Below, piece after piece: positions 38,548 through 46,684 of a stretch of DNA of 64,000 nucleotides. Every line of letters starts with the position of its first letter. Within the stretch, counting starts at the first letter, position 1. Source of the stretch: Phenylobacterium sp. LH3H17 (GTDB taxonomy: Bacteria; Pseudomonadota; Alphaproteobacteria; Caulobacterales; Caulobacteraceae); contig NZ_CP101283.1 in the NCBI RefSeq assembly GCF_024298925.1, positions 248,001 to 312,000 of the forward strand, in the 5' to 3' direction. The translations under genes and the position numbers were made by a program. Below the pieces are notes generated by a model. It was not told where the DNA came from, did no database searches, and saw only the letters and a program-made list of their open reading frames with translations.

Positions 38548-39612
38548 GTGGCGCGCAAGATCATCCCCGTCCTGATGTCGGGGGGCGCCGGCACGCGTCT
38601 GTGGCCCCTGTCGCGCCAGGCCCGGCCCAAGCAGTTCCATCGGTTGGGCGGCGAGCACAGCCTGATCCAGGACACCGCCCTGCGGGTGGTGGGCGAGATG
38701 TTCGCGGCGCCGATCGTGGTTTGCGCCGCGGCCCATGCCGACCTCGCCCGCGCCCAGCTCGCCGAGGTCGGGGTGACGCCCCAGGCCCTGATCGCCGAGC
38801 CCGCGCCGCGCAACACAGGCCCGGCCTCGGTGGCGGTGGCCGCCTTCGGCGCCGAGCGCGACCCCGACGCCCTGATGGTGCTGTTGCACGCCGACAACTT
38901 GGTCGCCGACGTGGCCGCCCTGCACGCCGCCATCGAGACCGGTCGCGCGGCGGCCGAGGCCGGGCAGATCGTGCTGTTCGGGCTGAAGCCCGCAGGCCCG
39001 GCCACCATCTACGGCTACATCCGCGCCACGGGCGAAGGCCCGGTGCGCCGGGTCGCCCAGTTCGTGGAGAAACCCGACCTCGCTACGGCCCGGCGCTTCG
39101 TGGCCGACCCGGACTACTCCTGGAACGGCGGCATGTTCCTGTTCAAGGCCGCGGCATTCCTCGACATCGCTCGAGCCCTGGCGCCCGAGGTGGCCGCCGC
39201 CGCCGAGGCCGCCGTGGCCGGCGCCGCGCGGGCCGGCGGCCTGGTGAGCCTCGGCGAGGCCTTCCTGTCGGCGCCCAGCATCGCCATCGACGTGGCGGTG
39301 ATGGAGAAGACCGACCGCGCCGGGGTGGTCGCCGCCGACATCGGCTGGGCCGACGTCGGCAATTGGGACGCGCTCTGGGAGTTGTCCGTCCGCGACGCCG
39401 ACGGCAATGCGCTCGACGGCGAGGTGACGGCGGTGGAAAGCCGCGGCTCGCTCGCGCGCACCGACGGCCCGGCCGTGGTCCTGGCCGGGGTCGATGACCT
39501 GGTGGTGGTGGTGGAGAACGGGGTGGTCCTGGTCACCCGCCGCGACGCCCCCGGCGCCGTCCGCGCCGCGGTCGACGCGCTCAAGGCCAAGGGCAGAAGC
39601 GACCTCCTGTAG
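38548..39612 (+). CDS. manC: Mannose-1-phosphate guanylyltransferase
   Basis: Makes GDP-mannose from mannose-1-phosphate and GTP for polysaccharide and glycan synthesis. It is a 354-aa monofunctional form without the C-terminal isomerase domain of the long ManC. The GTG start follows the ABC ATPase stop with no gap. Nucleotidyltransferase signature GGAGTRLWPLSRQARPKQF is near residue 11; FVEKPD near 172 and WNGGMFLFKA near 192 are the substrate-binding motifs. No other mannose genes lie beside it, so it probably feeds the dispersed polysaccharide genes. Confidence 0.92.
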   Translation: MARKIIPVLMSGGAGTRLWPLSRQARPKQFHRLGGEHSLIQDTALRVVGEMFAAPIVVCAAAHADLARAQLAEVGVTPQALIAEPAPRNTGPASVAVAAFGAERDPDALMVLLHADNLVADVAALHAAIETGRAAAEAGQIVLFGLKPAGPATIYGYIRATGEGPVRRVAQFVEKPDLATARRFVADPDYSWNGGMFLFKAAAFLDIARALAPEVAAAAEAAVAGAARAGGLVSLGEAFLSAPSIAIDVAVMEKTDRAGVVAADIGWADVGNWDALWELSVRDADGNALDGEVTAVESRGSLARTDGPAVVLAGVDDLVVVVENGVVLVTRRDAPGAVRAAVDALKAKGRSDLL

Positions 39613-39647
39613 CGCGGCAAGGTCCCGGAAAGACTTGGGCGTTATCC

Positions 39648-40766
39648 TTGACCGCTCAAGTTTCGGGTCCGGGGACCGCGCCTTTGCAAATCGACGTCCT
39701 ACGTCCGCAGGACCTTTCGGCTGAGCGCGTCGCGCGCTGGGGCGAACTCCAGGCGGCCGATATCGAGCTGGATACGCCCTTCCTCGCGCCGGGCTGGGCG
39801 CGGCTGATCGAGCGGATCCAGGGCGAGGGCGCGCGCAATGTCCGCGTCGCCGTGGCCCATAAGGACGGCCGCGACGTGGCGTTCATGCCGGTCAGGGTGG
39901 GTTCCTTCACCGCCATGCCGGCCGGGGCCCCGATGTGCGACTACCAGGGCGTGGTGGCCGAGGCCGGGGTCGCCGTCGACGCCCGCGCCATGGTCGCGGC
40001 CCTGGGCGTCCATCGGCTGGACTTCTCCCACATGCTGGAGAGCCAGCCGGCGTTCCGTCGCTTCGCCCGCGGCCGGTTCGTCTCCCATGTCATCGATGTC
40101 GAGGGCGGCTACGAGGCCTATGAGGCCGAGCGCCGCGCGGCCGGCACCTCGGTGCTGAAGGACTGCGACAAGAAGCGCCGCAAGGCTGAGCGCGAGATCG
40201 GTCCCGCGGTCTTCCAGGCCTTCTCCCGCTCCAGCGCCGACTTCGACAAGCTGATGGCGTGGAAGCGCGCCCAGCTCAAGGCCACCGGCCAGACCGACAT
40301 CTTCGAGACCGGCTGGACCCGAGACCTGATGTCCGAGATGTTCGCCAGCCGCGATCCGGACTTCGGCGGGGTCATGTTCACCCTGCACTTCGGCGACCGG
40401 CTGGCGGCGGCGCACCTGCATCTGCGCGGGCGCCGCACGATCCACGGCTGGATCATCGCCCACGACCCGGAGTTCGAGCGCTACTCCCCGGGTCTGCTGC
40501 TGTTCCAGTCCATCCTGCGCTGGATGGACGACACGCCCTATCGCCGCCTGGACCTCGGCCCCGGCGACTACCGCTTCAAGCGCGACCTCGCCAATCACGG
40601 CCAGTGGGTGACCCACGGTTTCGTCGGCGCCCCCTCCCCCGCGACCCTGACGCGGGCGGTCGCCTATGGGGTGCGCCGTGTGGCGGAAGCCCTGCCCTTG
40701 GGCCAGATTTCCGAACTGCCCGGCAAGGCGATGCGCCGCATGGATCAGTGGCGAGGGCTTCGGTAG
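39648..40766 (+). CDS. CelD/BcsL-like GNAT acetyltransferase
   Basis: 372-aa protein of the CelD/BcsL acetyltransferase group (FemAB-like GNAT), associated with cellulose and holdfast polysaccharide modification. Start is uncertain: TTG 39648, or TTG 39684 (MQIDVLRPQDLSAERV); I list the longer. The GNAT_6-like region (about 170-320) contains VLKDCDKKRRKAEREIG, GVMFTLHFGDRLAAAHLHLR and HDPEFERYSPGLLLFQSIL, with RRLDLGPGDYRFKRDL at the end, a typical family closing block. It follows manC by 35 bp. A relation to HfsK-like holdfast enzymes is possible; acceptor sugar is unknown. Confidence 0.8.
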   Translation: MTAQVSGPGTAPLQIDVLRPQDLSAERVARWGELQAADIELDTPFLAPGWARLIERIQGEGARNVRVAVAHKDGRDVAFMPVRVGSFTAMPAGAPMCDYQGVVAEAGVAVDARAMVAALGVHRLDFSHMLESQPAFRRFARGRFVSHVIDVEGGYEAYEAERRAAGTSVLKDCDKKRRKAEREIGPAVFQAFSRSSADFDKLMAWKRAQLKATGQTDIFETGWTRDLMSEMFASRDPDFGGVMFTLHFGDRLAAAHLHLRGRRTIHGWIIAHDPEFERYSPGLLLFQSILRWMDDTPYRRLDLGPGDYRFKRDLANHGQWVTHGFVGAPSPATLTRAVAYGVRRVAEALPLGQISELPGKAMRRMDQWRGLR

Positions 40767-40838
40767 CCGAGGCGGCGCACATTGCCGATTGGCGCGCTCG
40801 CCGCTAGACGTGGCGTCCCGCACCACATCGGCTAGGCC

Positions 40839-42041
40839 ATGACGCTTTCCATCGACGACATCCGCGCGGCCGCCGGACGGCTGGCCGGGCATATAGAACG
40901 CACCCCCTGCCGCCATTCGCGCACCCTGTCGGAGATCACCGGGGCCGAGGTCTGGGTGAAGTTCGAGAACCTGCAGTTCACCGCGGCCTACAAGGAGCGT
41001 GGGGCGCTCAACACCCTGCTGCAGCTCTCGGACAACGAGCGCGGGCGCGGGGTGATCGCCGCCTCGGCCGGCAACCACAGCCAGGGCCTGGCCTATCACG
41101 CGGCGCGCCTGGGAATCCCCGTCACCATCGTCATGCCGCGCGGGACGCCGTTCGTGAAGGTGCAGCAGACCCGCGCTCACGGCGCCGAGGTGGTGATCGA
41201 AGGCGACAACTATGACGAGGCCTCGGGTGTCGCCATGGCGCTCTGCAATGAGCGGGACCTCTCCTTCGTCCACCCCTTCAACGACCTGCAGGTCATGGCC
41301 GGCCAGGGCACCGTGGCCCTGGAGATGTTCGAGGACGTGCCGGACCTGGAGGTCCTGCCCATCCCCATCGGCGGCGGCGGGCTGATCGCCGGCTGCGCCA
41401 CCGTGGCCAAGTCGATCAACCCGCGGGTCCGGATCGTCGGCGTCGAACCGGCGATGTACCCCTCCTTCACCGCCAAGATGCGCGGCGTGAACGGGATCAC
41501 GGGCGGGGCCACCATCGCAGAGGGCATCGCGGTCAAGCAGGTCGGCGCCCTGTCCTACGCCGTGGCCCGGCCGCTGATCGACGAGGTGCTGCTGATCGAG
41601 GAGTCGCACTTCGAGCGGGCCGTTGCGCTGTACTGCAATGTCGAGAAGACCGTGGTCGAAGGCGCCGGGGGCGCGTCGCTCGCCGCCCTGCTGGCCTATC
41701 CCGAGCAGTTCCGGGGCAAGAAGGTCGGGCTGATTGTCACCGGCGGCAACATCGACACCCGGCTGCTGGCCTCGGTCCTGACCCGGGAGCTGGTGCGCGA
41801 ACAGCGGCTGGTCAGCTTGCGGATCATCGGCGACGACCGGCCGGGCCTGCTGGCCACTGTCTCGACGGTGATCGGCCAGATGGGCGGCAATATCGTCGAG
41901 GTGGCCCACAACCGCCTGGCCCTCGACGTGCCGGCCAAGGGCGCGGAGTTCGACATCATGATCGAGACCCGCGACGCCCAGCACACCCAGGAAATCATGG
42001 ACGCCCTGCGCGATCGCGGCTACCCGCCGCGCGCCGTCTGA
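40839..42041 (+). CDS. ilvA: Threonine ammonia-lyase
   Basis: PLP-dependent deaminase making 2-oxobutanoate from threonine for isoleucine synthesis or degradation, 400 aa. The PLP lysine is in TAAYKERGAL (about residue 52), ASAGNHSQG binds the cofactor phosphate region, and PIGGGGLIAG is the glycine loop. The C-terminal ~75 residues (RLVSLRIIGDDRPGLLATVS onward) form one ACT domain, so the enzyme may be allosteric. One ACT domain and ~400 aa resemble the short biosynthetic/catabolic type (TdcB-like with ACT) rather than 510-aa IlvA. Gene symbol is approximate. Confidence 0.92.
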   Translation: MTLSIDDIRAAAGRLAGHIERTPCRHSRTLSEITGAEVWVKFENLQFTAAYKERGALNTLLQLSDNERGRGVIAASAGNHSQGLAYHAARLGIPVTIVMPRGTPFVKVQQTRAHGAEVVIEGDNYDEASGVAMALCNERDLSFVHPFNDLQVMAGQGTVALEMFEDVPDLEVLPIPIGGGGLIAGCATVAKSINPRVRIVGVEPAMYPSFTAKMRGVNGITGGATIAEGIAVKQVGALSYAVARPLIDEVLLIEESHFERAVALYCNVEKTVVEGAGGASLAALLAYPEQFRGKKVGLIVTGGNIDTRLLASVLTRELVREQRLVSLRIIGDDRPGLLATVSTVIGQMGGNIVEVAHNRLALDVPAKGAEFDIMIETRDAQHTQEIMDALRDRGYPPRAV

Positions 42042-42052
42042 AGGTCTTGCGA

Positions 42053-42553
42053 ATGAAACGTCTGATCGTGGCCCTGGCCGCCGCCCTGTCGCTGGCCGCC
42101 TGCGGCAAGGCCGACAGCCAGGAGGCCGCCAAGGCGGCCGCCGAGGCCACCGCCTATCTGGCGACCAACGCCAAGGCGCCGGGGGTCAAGTCCCTGCCGT
42201 CGGGCCTGCAGTACAAGATCGTCCGCTCGGGCCCCGCCGACGGGCTGAAGCCCGCCCCGCAGGACGAGGTCAAGGTCCACTACGAGGGCAAGCTGCTGTC
42301 GGGCAAGGTGTTCGACTCATCCTATGAGCGCGGCGCCCCGGCGGCCATGCCGCTGGGCGCGCTGATCCCCGCCTGGCAGGAGGCGCTGCAACTCATGCGG
42401 CCCGGCGACGAGTGGGTGCTCTATGTGCCGCCGGCCCTGGGCTATGGCGAAGAAGGCGCGGGCGGCGGCGAGATCCCGGGCAACAGTGTATTGATCTTCC
42501 GTATCGAATTGATCGACGTTCTGCCCGGTCCGGGTCGCATCGGCCAGGGCTGA
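42053..42553 (+). CDS. FKBP-type peptidyl-prolyl isomerase lipoprotein
   Basis: 166-aa exported PPIase. ATG 42053 gives a signal with lipobox LAAC (Cys 17); TTG 42047 in frame adds two residues. The FKBP core is seen in LPSGLQYKIVRSGPADG, VKVHYEGKLLSGKVFDSSYER, and LGALIPAWQEALQLMRPGDEW, with YVPPALGYGE near the end. Probably an outer- or inner-membrane-anchored periplasmic folding factor. It follows threonine ammonia-lyase by 11 bp and may share its transcript. Confidence 0.9.
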   Translation: MKRLIVALAAALSLAACGKADSQEAAKAAAEATAYLATNAKAPGVKSLPSGLQYKIVRSGPADGLKPAPQDEVKVHYEGKLLSGKVFDSSYERGAPAAMPLGALIPAWQEALQLMRPGDEWVLYVPPALGYGEEGAGGGEIPGNSVLIFRIELIDVLPGPGRIGQG

Positions 42554-42569
42554 CGCATACCCGCCGATA

Positions 42570-42584
42570 GAGGACCCCTGGCGG
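42570..42584. promoter_or_regulatory. Second copy of the 15-bp motif GAGGACCCCTGGCGG
   Basis: Identical to 1713-1727, in the intergenic segment between the FKBP gene and the carboxymuconolactone decarboxylase gene, 67 bp before that start. Both copies precede plus-strand genes. Possible shared regulatory element. Confidence 0.3.
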
Positions 42585-42651
42585 AAAGCCTATTGCGCGC
42601 ATCGCCCGGCATCTGTTTGTTGGCCCCAAATCAGCATGGGGAAACACACGG

Positions 42652-43215
42652 ATGAGACTGACCAAGCCCAGGATCGCGCCGGTCCAGGACGCCGACCTGA
42701 CCCCCGACCAAAAGGAAATCCTCGCGCCCATGGGCGATCGGGTGCTGAACATCTTCCGCACCATGGTCCAGGCCCCAAAGGCGGCGAAGGGTTTCCTGGC
42801 CTGGGGCAATTACGTGCTCTCGCGCCGCAACGACCTGCCGGCCCGGGAGCGCGAGATCGTCATCCTGCGCATCGGCTATCTCTGCAAGTCCGGCTACGAG
42901 TGGACCCAGCACCACGCCATCGGCCTGCGCGAGGGCCTGACCGCCGCCGAGATCGAGGCGATCAAGCAGGGCGGCGACGCGCCCAACTGGAGCCCCGCCG
43001 ACCGGGCCCTGTTGAACGCCGCCGACGAGCTGCACAAGGACCAGTTCATCACCGACGGGACCTGGGCGGCGCTCACCCGCCACTTCTCCGACAAGCAGTG
43101 CATGGACGTGGTGTTCACGGCCGGCCAGTACACCCAGGTCTCGATGATCCTGAACTCGTTCGGCGTGCAGCTGGACGCCGGCCAGGTGCTCGATCCCGAC
43201 CTGAAGGGCTTCTGA
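42652..43215 (+). CDS. Carboxymuconolactone decarboxylase family protein
   Basis: 187-aa alpha-helical protein of the CMD/AhpD family. The core is YVLSRRNDLPAREREIVILR, then YLCKSGYEWTQHHAIGLREG, which is the family's usual position for the active-site pair. Only one cysteine is present (no CxxC), and the motif E/Y-x-W-x-x-H fits the peroxidase-inactive or decarboxylase-like subgroup. It is followed three bases later by an SDR gene, suggesting a small catabolic unit. Exact reaction unknown. Confidence 0.86.
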   Translation: MRLTKPRIAPVQDADLTPDQKEILAPMGDRVLNIFRTMVQAPKAAKGFLAWGNYVLSRRNDLPAREREIVILRIGYLCKSGYEWTQHHAIGLREGLTAAEIEAIKQGGDAPNWSPADRALLNAADELHKDQFITDGTWAALTRHFSDKQCMDVVFTAGQYTQVSMILNSFGVQLDAGQVLDPDLKGF

Positions 43216-43217
43216 GC

Positions 43218-44015
43218 ATGCGGCTCGCGGGCAAGACCGCCATCGTCGTCGGCGCGGGCCAGACGCCGGGCGAGACCATCGGCAACGGCCGGGCTATTTC
43301 GCTGCTGTTCGCCCGGCAAGGCGCCGAGGTTCTCTGTGTCGACCGGCTGGTGGAGCGGGCCGAGGAGACGGCCGAGATGATCGTCGCCGAGGGCGGCAAG
43401 GCCGCCGCCTTCGGCGCCGACATCACCAAGGCGGCCGACTGCCAGGCCATGGTCGAGGCGGCCAAGGCCCGCTGGGAACGTATCGACATCCTGGTCAACA
43501 ATGTCGGCATCGGCGGGGGCGGCGACGGCCCGGCCCACCGGCTGGAAGAGGCGGCCTTCGACCGCATCCTGGCGGTGAACCTCAAGGGGACCTGGCTGTC
43601 GACCAAGGCCGCCTTGCCCATCATGCGCGAGCAGGGCGGCGGGGCGATCGTCAACATCTCGTCCCTGGCCTCCATCGCCGGCGGGAACCAGGTGGCCTAC
43701 GAGGTCTCCAAGGCCGCGGTGAACCGGCTGACCACCTCGACGGCCCAGGCCAATGCGGCCAAGGGCGTGCGCTGCAACGCCATCGCCATGGGCCTGATGG
43801 ACACCCCGATGGCCGTGGCCGGCATCGCTCAGGCCAGCGGCCAGGAGCAGCAGGCGGTCCGCGACGCCCGCAACGCCCGGGTGCCCCTGGGCGGCCGGAT
43901 GGGCACGGCCTGGGACACCGCCTATGCGGCCCTGTTCCTGGCCTCCGACGAGGCGCGGTTCATCACCGGCGTGGTGCTGATGGTCGATGGCGGGATGTCC
44001 AGCCGGATCGGCTGA
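43218..44015 (+). CDS. Short-chain dehydrogenase/reductase
   Basis: 265-aa NAD(P)-dependent SDR. Start is ATG 43218, two bases after the upstream stop. The Rossmann motif appears as VVGAGQTPGETIGNG rather than the standard TGxxxGxG, a variant seen in some SDRs. NNVGIGGGG, catalytic Ser in NISSLAS and the YEVSKAA Tyr-Lys pair are intact, and VDGGMSSRIG is the usual end. Adjacent CMD gene suggests a joint role in degradation of a cyclic or aromatic compound. Confidence 0.9.
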   Translation: MRLAGKTAIVVGAGQTPGETIGNGRAISLLFARQGAEVLCVDRLVERAEETAEMIVAEGGKAAAFGADITKAADCQAMVEAAKARWERIDILVNNVGIGGGGDGPAHRLEEAAFDRILAVNLKGTWLSTKAALPIMREQGGGAIVNISSLASIAGGNQVAYEVSKAAVNRLTTSTAQANAAKGVRCNAIAMGLMDTPMAVAGIAQASGQEQQAVRDARNARVPLGGRMGTAWDTAYAALFLASDEARFITGVVLMVDGGMSSRIG

Positions 44016-44020
44016 TCCTA

Positions 44021-44170
44021 GATGCTCCCCTCCTGGGGGAGCTCCCGGCCGCATGGCCGGGTGAGGGGGACTTTGACCTTCTTTCGGGCGCTTCAACCCC
44101 CTCCGTCTCGTCGCGAAGAGGCGACGATCCACCTCCCCCAGACCGCGCTGCGCGCTGGGGGAGGATCTGG
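44021..44170. repeat. Copy of the Caulobacterales-like intergenic repeat (minus orientation)
   Basis: Fills the SDR-DUF2214 gap. It contains GGGGGACTTTGAC, GGGCGCTTCAACCCCCTCC and CACCTCCCCCAGACCGCGCT; the last segment also occurs, on the opposite strand, within the 50.3-50.8 kb repeat array. It lacks the GAGTC that marks the tandem copies. No gene is seen. Confidence 0.75.
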
Positions 44171-44175
44171 TCTTC

Positions 44176-44625
44176 CTACAGCCCGTAGCCCCGGGCCATG
44201 GCGGCGGCGAGGGCGGGGATCAGGGCGAAGATGGCGAGTTCGGCCACGATGAAGCCGCGCACTGAAGCCGCTTGCTCGGTGGACAAGGCGAAGCCGGGTT
44301 CGGCCTTCGCCGCGCGCCGCCATCCGGCGATGCGGATCGTCGGCTGGACCGACAGCACCCCGACCACGAGGAAGGCGGCGATCTTGGCCCAGAACACCCA
44401 GTTGCCGAGATAGGCGTCGGGGCCTTTCACGCCCAGGAAGACGCGGGCGAACCCGACCGCCAGGATCAGGCCCGCGACCAGGCCGTAATGCAGGTCGATC
44501 ATCCCCAGGCGCTTGAGATCCGCGCCCGCCAGGCCAGGGCGAACCAGGGCCAGCTCGAAGGCCAGGATGGCGGCCAGGGCGAAGACCAGCAGGTGGTGGG
44601 CGATGGCGAGGACGAGGTCGGTCAC
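44176..44625 (-). CDS. DUF2214 family membrane protein
   Basis: 149-aa integral membrane protein. Four hydrophobic segments are visible: LAIAHHLLVFALAAILAFE, YGLVAGLILAVGFARVFLGV, WVFWAKIAAFLVVGVLS and FIVAELAIFALIPALAAAM. AHHLLVFA plus R-x-x-WG-type spacing matches the DUF2214 family. Function unknown. It is convergent with the repeat-bearing gap and not clearly in an operon. Confidence 0.85.
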   Translation of the reverse strand: MTDLVLAIAHHLLVFALAAILAFELALVRPGLAGADLKRLGMIDLHYGLVAGLILAVGFARVFLGVKGPDAYLGNWVFWAKIAAFLVVGVLSVQPTIRIAGWRRAAKAEPGFALSTEQAASVRGFIVAELAIFALIPALAAAMARGYGL

Positions 44626-44684
44626 GGCGCGACTCCAGGCGATTGGCGCGGCGACCTTCGCTCTATTCGCTTACTATGTAAATA

Positions 44685-45512
44685 CTACGACTTCTCGCCG
44701 GTCCGGTAGTCGCCGAAGGCGCTGTCGCGGGCGGTGAGCGCCTGGGTCACGCCCTGGCGCATCTGGGCCATGTAGTCCCGCGACGCCTTGGTGTGCCAGC
44801 CCAGGGCATGGACGTCGGTGGCCGCGCGGATGCCGGTGCGCATGCCCATGGCCTCCATCTGGCGATGCACGGCGCGCTTGTTGAGCTGGGCCAGTTCCGG
44901 GTCGACCTTGGCCACCCGGATCGCCATGGCCAAGACCTCCTCCTCAAGCCGGTCGGCGGGGAAGGCGCGGTTGGCGAAGCCCAGCCGCACGGCCTCGGCG
45001 CCGTCGATGGAATCGCCCGTCAGCATCTGCTCCATGGCCGCCCGCATGCCCATCAGCCAGGCATGGGAATGGTTGTCGGCGGGGCTCATGGTGCGCACGG
45101 CCGGGTAGCCGATCTGGGCGTCCTCGGCGACATAGACCAGGTCGCAGGAGGTGGCGAGCTCCGAGCCCCCGGCCAGGCACCAGCCATGCACCTGGGCGAT
45201 CACCGGCTTGGCCAGGTCCCAGACCTTGAAGCAGCCCTCGACCACATGGCGCGCCCACTGGCCCTGGTTTCCCGCCGTGTGCCACGGCAGCTCGCCCAGC
45301 CCGGCCAGGTCATAGCCCGAGGAGAAGCAAGTTCCCGCGCCGCGCACGATCATCACCCGCACCTCCGGGTCGCGGTCGCCGGCCTCCAGGGCGCTGTAGA
45401 TCTCGGCCCGCAGGGCGTTTGACAACGCGTTGCGCTTGTTCGGGCGGTTGAGGGTGATCCGGCGCACATGCGGCGCGGGCTCGTCGATCAGCAGGATCGG
45501 TTCTTCGGCCAT
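44685..45512 (-). CDS. Enoyl-CoA hydratase/isomerase family protein
   Basis: 275-aa crotonase. ATG 45512 (MAEEPILLIDEPAPHV) starts the homologous region; the upstream open frame is not family-like. The oxyanion-hole segments are TCFSSGYDLAGLG near residue 62 and GWCLAGGSELATSCDLVYV near 108. MSPADNHSHAWLMGMR and GLRAA-type helices follow. It could hydrate or isomerise CoA esters in fatty-acid or aromatic catabolism. It lies 226 bp from purU, a gap filled by a repeat, and is transcribed away from it. Substrate unknown. Confidence 0.88.
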   Translation of the reverse strand: MAEEPILLIDEPAPHVRRITLNRPNKRNALSNALRAEIYSALEAGDRDPEVRVMIVRGAGTCFSSGYDLAGLGELPWHTAGNQGQWARHVVEGCFKVWDLAKPVIAQVHGWCLAGGSELATSCDLVYVAEDAQIGYPAVRTMSPADNHSHAWLMGMRAAMEQMLTGDSIDGAEAVRLGFANRAFPADRLEEEVLAMAIRVAKVDPELAQLNKRAVHRQMEAMGMRTGIRAATDVHALGWHTKASRDYMAQMRQGVTQALTARDSAFGDYRTGEKS

Positions 45513-45581
45513 TGGCGTCCTCCCTGGACTTTGGAGGGAGGCTAGGCGCCTGCCGTCCCGGTAGTCCAGGGGGAGGGGCAA

Positions 45582-45735
45582 GAGTCAAAAGTCCCCCTCG
45601 GTCACCTGCGGTGACAGCTCCTCCAGAAGGGGAGCATCCGGTTCGGAGCTTCCTAGATCCTCCCCCAGCGCGCAGCGCGGTCTGGGGGAGGTGGCTCGCA
45701 GCGAAGCGGAGAGTCGGAAGGGGTTGAAGCGCTCG
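45582..45735. repeat. Copy of the intergenic repeat, with GAGTC site
   Basis: Carries AGAGTCAAAAGTCCCCCTC, then CAGCTCCTCCAGAAGGGGAG and the segment GATCCTCCCCCAGCGCGCAG with GGGGGAGGTGG and GGGGTTGAAGCGC, in the same orientation as the array at 50.3 kb. The GAGTC at 45582 is a GANTC methylation site. It is divergent between the enoyl-CoA hydratase and purU 3' regions. Confidence 0.8.
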
Positions 45736-45738
45736 GCG

Positions 45739-46581
45739 CTAGTCCGTGAACACCACGGTCTTGGCCCCGTTCAGCAGCACCCGGTCCTCAAGCTTCCAGC
45801 GCACGGCGCGGGCCAGGACGCGGCGCTCGATGTCGCGGCCCTTCCGGATCAGGGCCGCGGGGGTGTCGCGATGGCTGATGCGCTCCACGTCCTGCTCGAT
45901 GATCGGGCCCTCGTCGAGATTGGCGGTCACGTAATGGGCGGTGGCGCCGATCACCTTCACGCCGCGCTCATGGGCCTGGTGATAGGGCCGCGCGCCCTTG
46001 AAGCCCGGCAGGAACGAGTGGTGGATATTGATGCAGCGCTCCTCCAGCTTGGCCGCCAGCCCCTCGGACAGCACCTGCATGTAGCGGGCGAGCACCACCA
46101 GTTCGGTCCCGGTCTCCTGGATCAGCGCCCAGATCGCCGCCTCCTGCTCCAGCTTGGTGGCGCGGGTGACGGGCAAGTGGTGGAAGGGAACATCGCTGAG
46201 GTCGAGCTTGGCGTAGGTCTCGATCGGGTGGTTCGAGACCACCGCGGCGATCTCCATCGGCAGCTCGCCGCGCCGCCAGCGATAGAGCAGGTCGGCCAGG
46301 CAGTGGTCCTGCTGGCTGGCCAGGATCATCACCTTCTGCCGGACCTTCGCGTCGCGCAGGCTCCAGCGCATGGAAAAGCCCTGGGCCAGGTCGCCGAACT
46401 CGCCGCGCAGGGCGTCCGTGTCCGCGCCGGGAGCGGCGAACACCACCCGCATGAAGAAGTGGCCGGTCTCGACATCGTCGTACTGCTGGGCGTCGAGGAT
46501 GTTGGCCCCGCGCTCGTATAGGAAGCTGGAGACGCGGGCGACGATGCCCGGCAGGTCGGGACAGGAGAGGGTCAGGATCAT
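45739..46581 (-). CDS. purU: Formyltetrahydrofolate deformylase
   Basis: Hydrolyses 10-formyl-THF to formate and THF, adjusting one-carbon pools. It is 280 aa from ATG 46581 ([17 protein letters not shown]); a TTG at 46593 would add four residues. An ACT domain lies at residues ~1-75 ([20 protein letters not shown]). The formyltransferase domain begins at KVMILASQQ. The catalytic block is [19 protein letters not shown] near residue 225, with Asn and His, and the Asp is in [14 protein letters not shown]. Together these distinguish PurU from PurN. Length and architecture are complete. Confidence 0.94.
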   Translation of the reverse strand: MILTLSCPDLPGIVARVSSFLYERGANILDAQQYDDVETGHFFMRVVFAAPGADTDALRGEFGDLAQGFSMRWSLRDAKVRQKVMILASQQDHCLADLLYRWRRGELPMEIAAVVSNHPIETYAKLDLSDVPFHHLPVTRATKLEQEAAIWALIQETGTELVVLARYMQVLSEGLAAKLEERCINIHHSFLPGFKGARPYHQAHERGVKVIGATAHYVTANLDEGPIIEQDVERISHRDTPAALIRKGRDIERRVLARAVRWKLEDRVLLNGAKTVVFTD

Positions 46582-46684
46582 GGCGCCGCTCAAAGCCCCG
46601 ACTTTAGGCTGACCGTCAAGTTACAGCGCGCCGGAGAGCCTCATCGCTTGGAAGCGCGCGGGGCGACCGGCTAGGGTCGCCGCC

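Noticed and set aside
36661..38925. A 754-codon open frame opposite the oligopeptide ATPase gene.
   Set aside because: Antisense to clear Walker motifs on the plus strand; its composition (His/Asp/Gly/Leu-rich) is typical of shadow frames.
39699..41984. A 761-codon open frame opposite the acetyltransferase and threonine ammonia-lyase genes.
   Set aside because: Antisense to two genes with intact motifs; it crosses their boundary and has no start signal.
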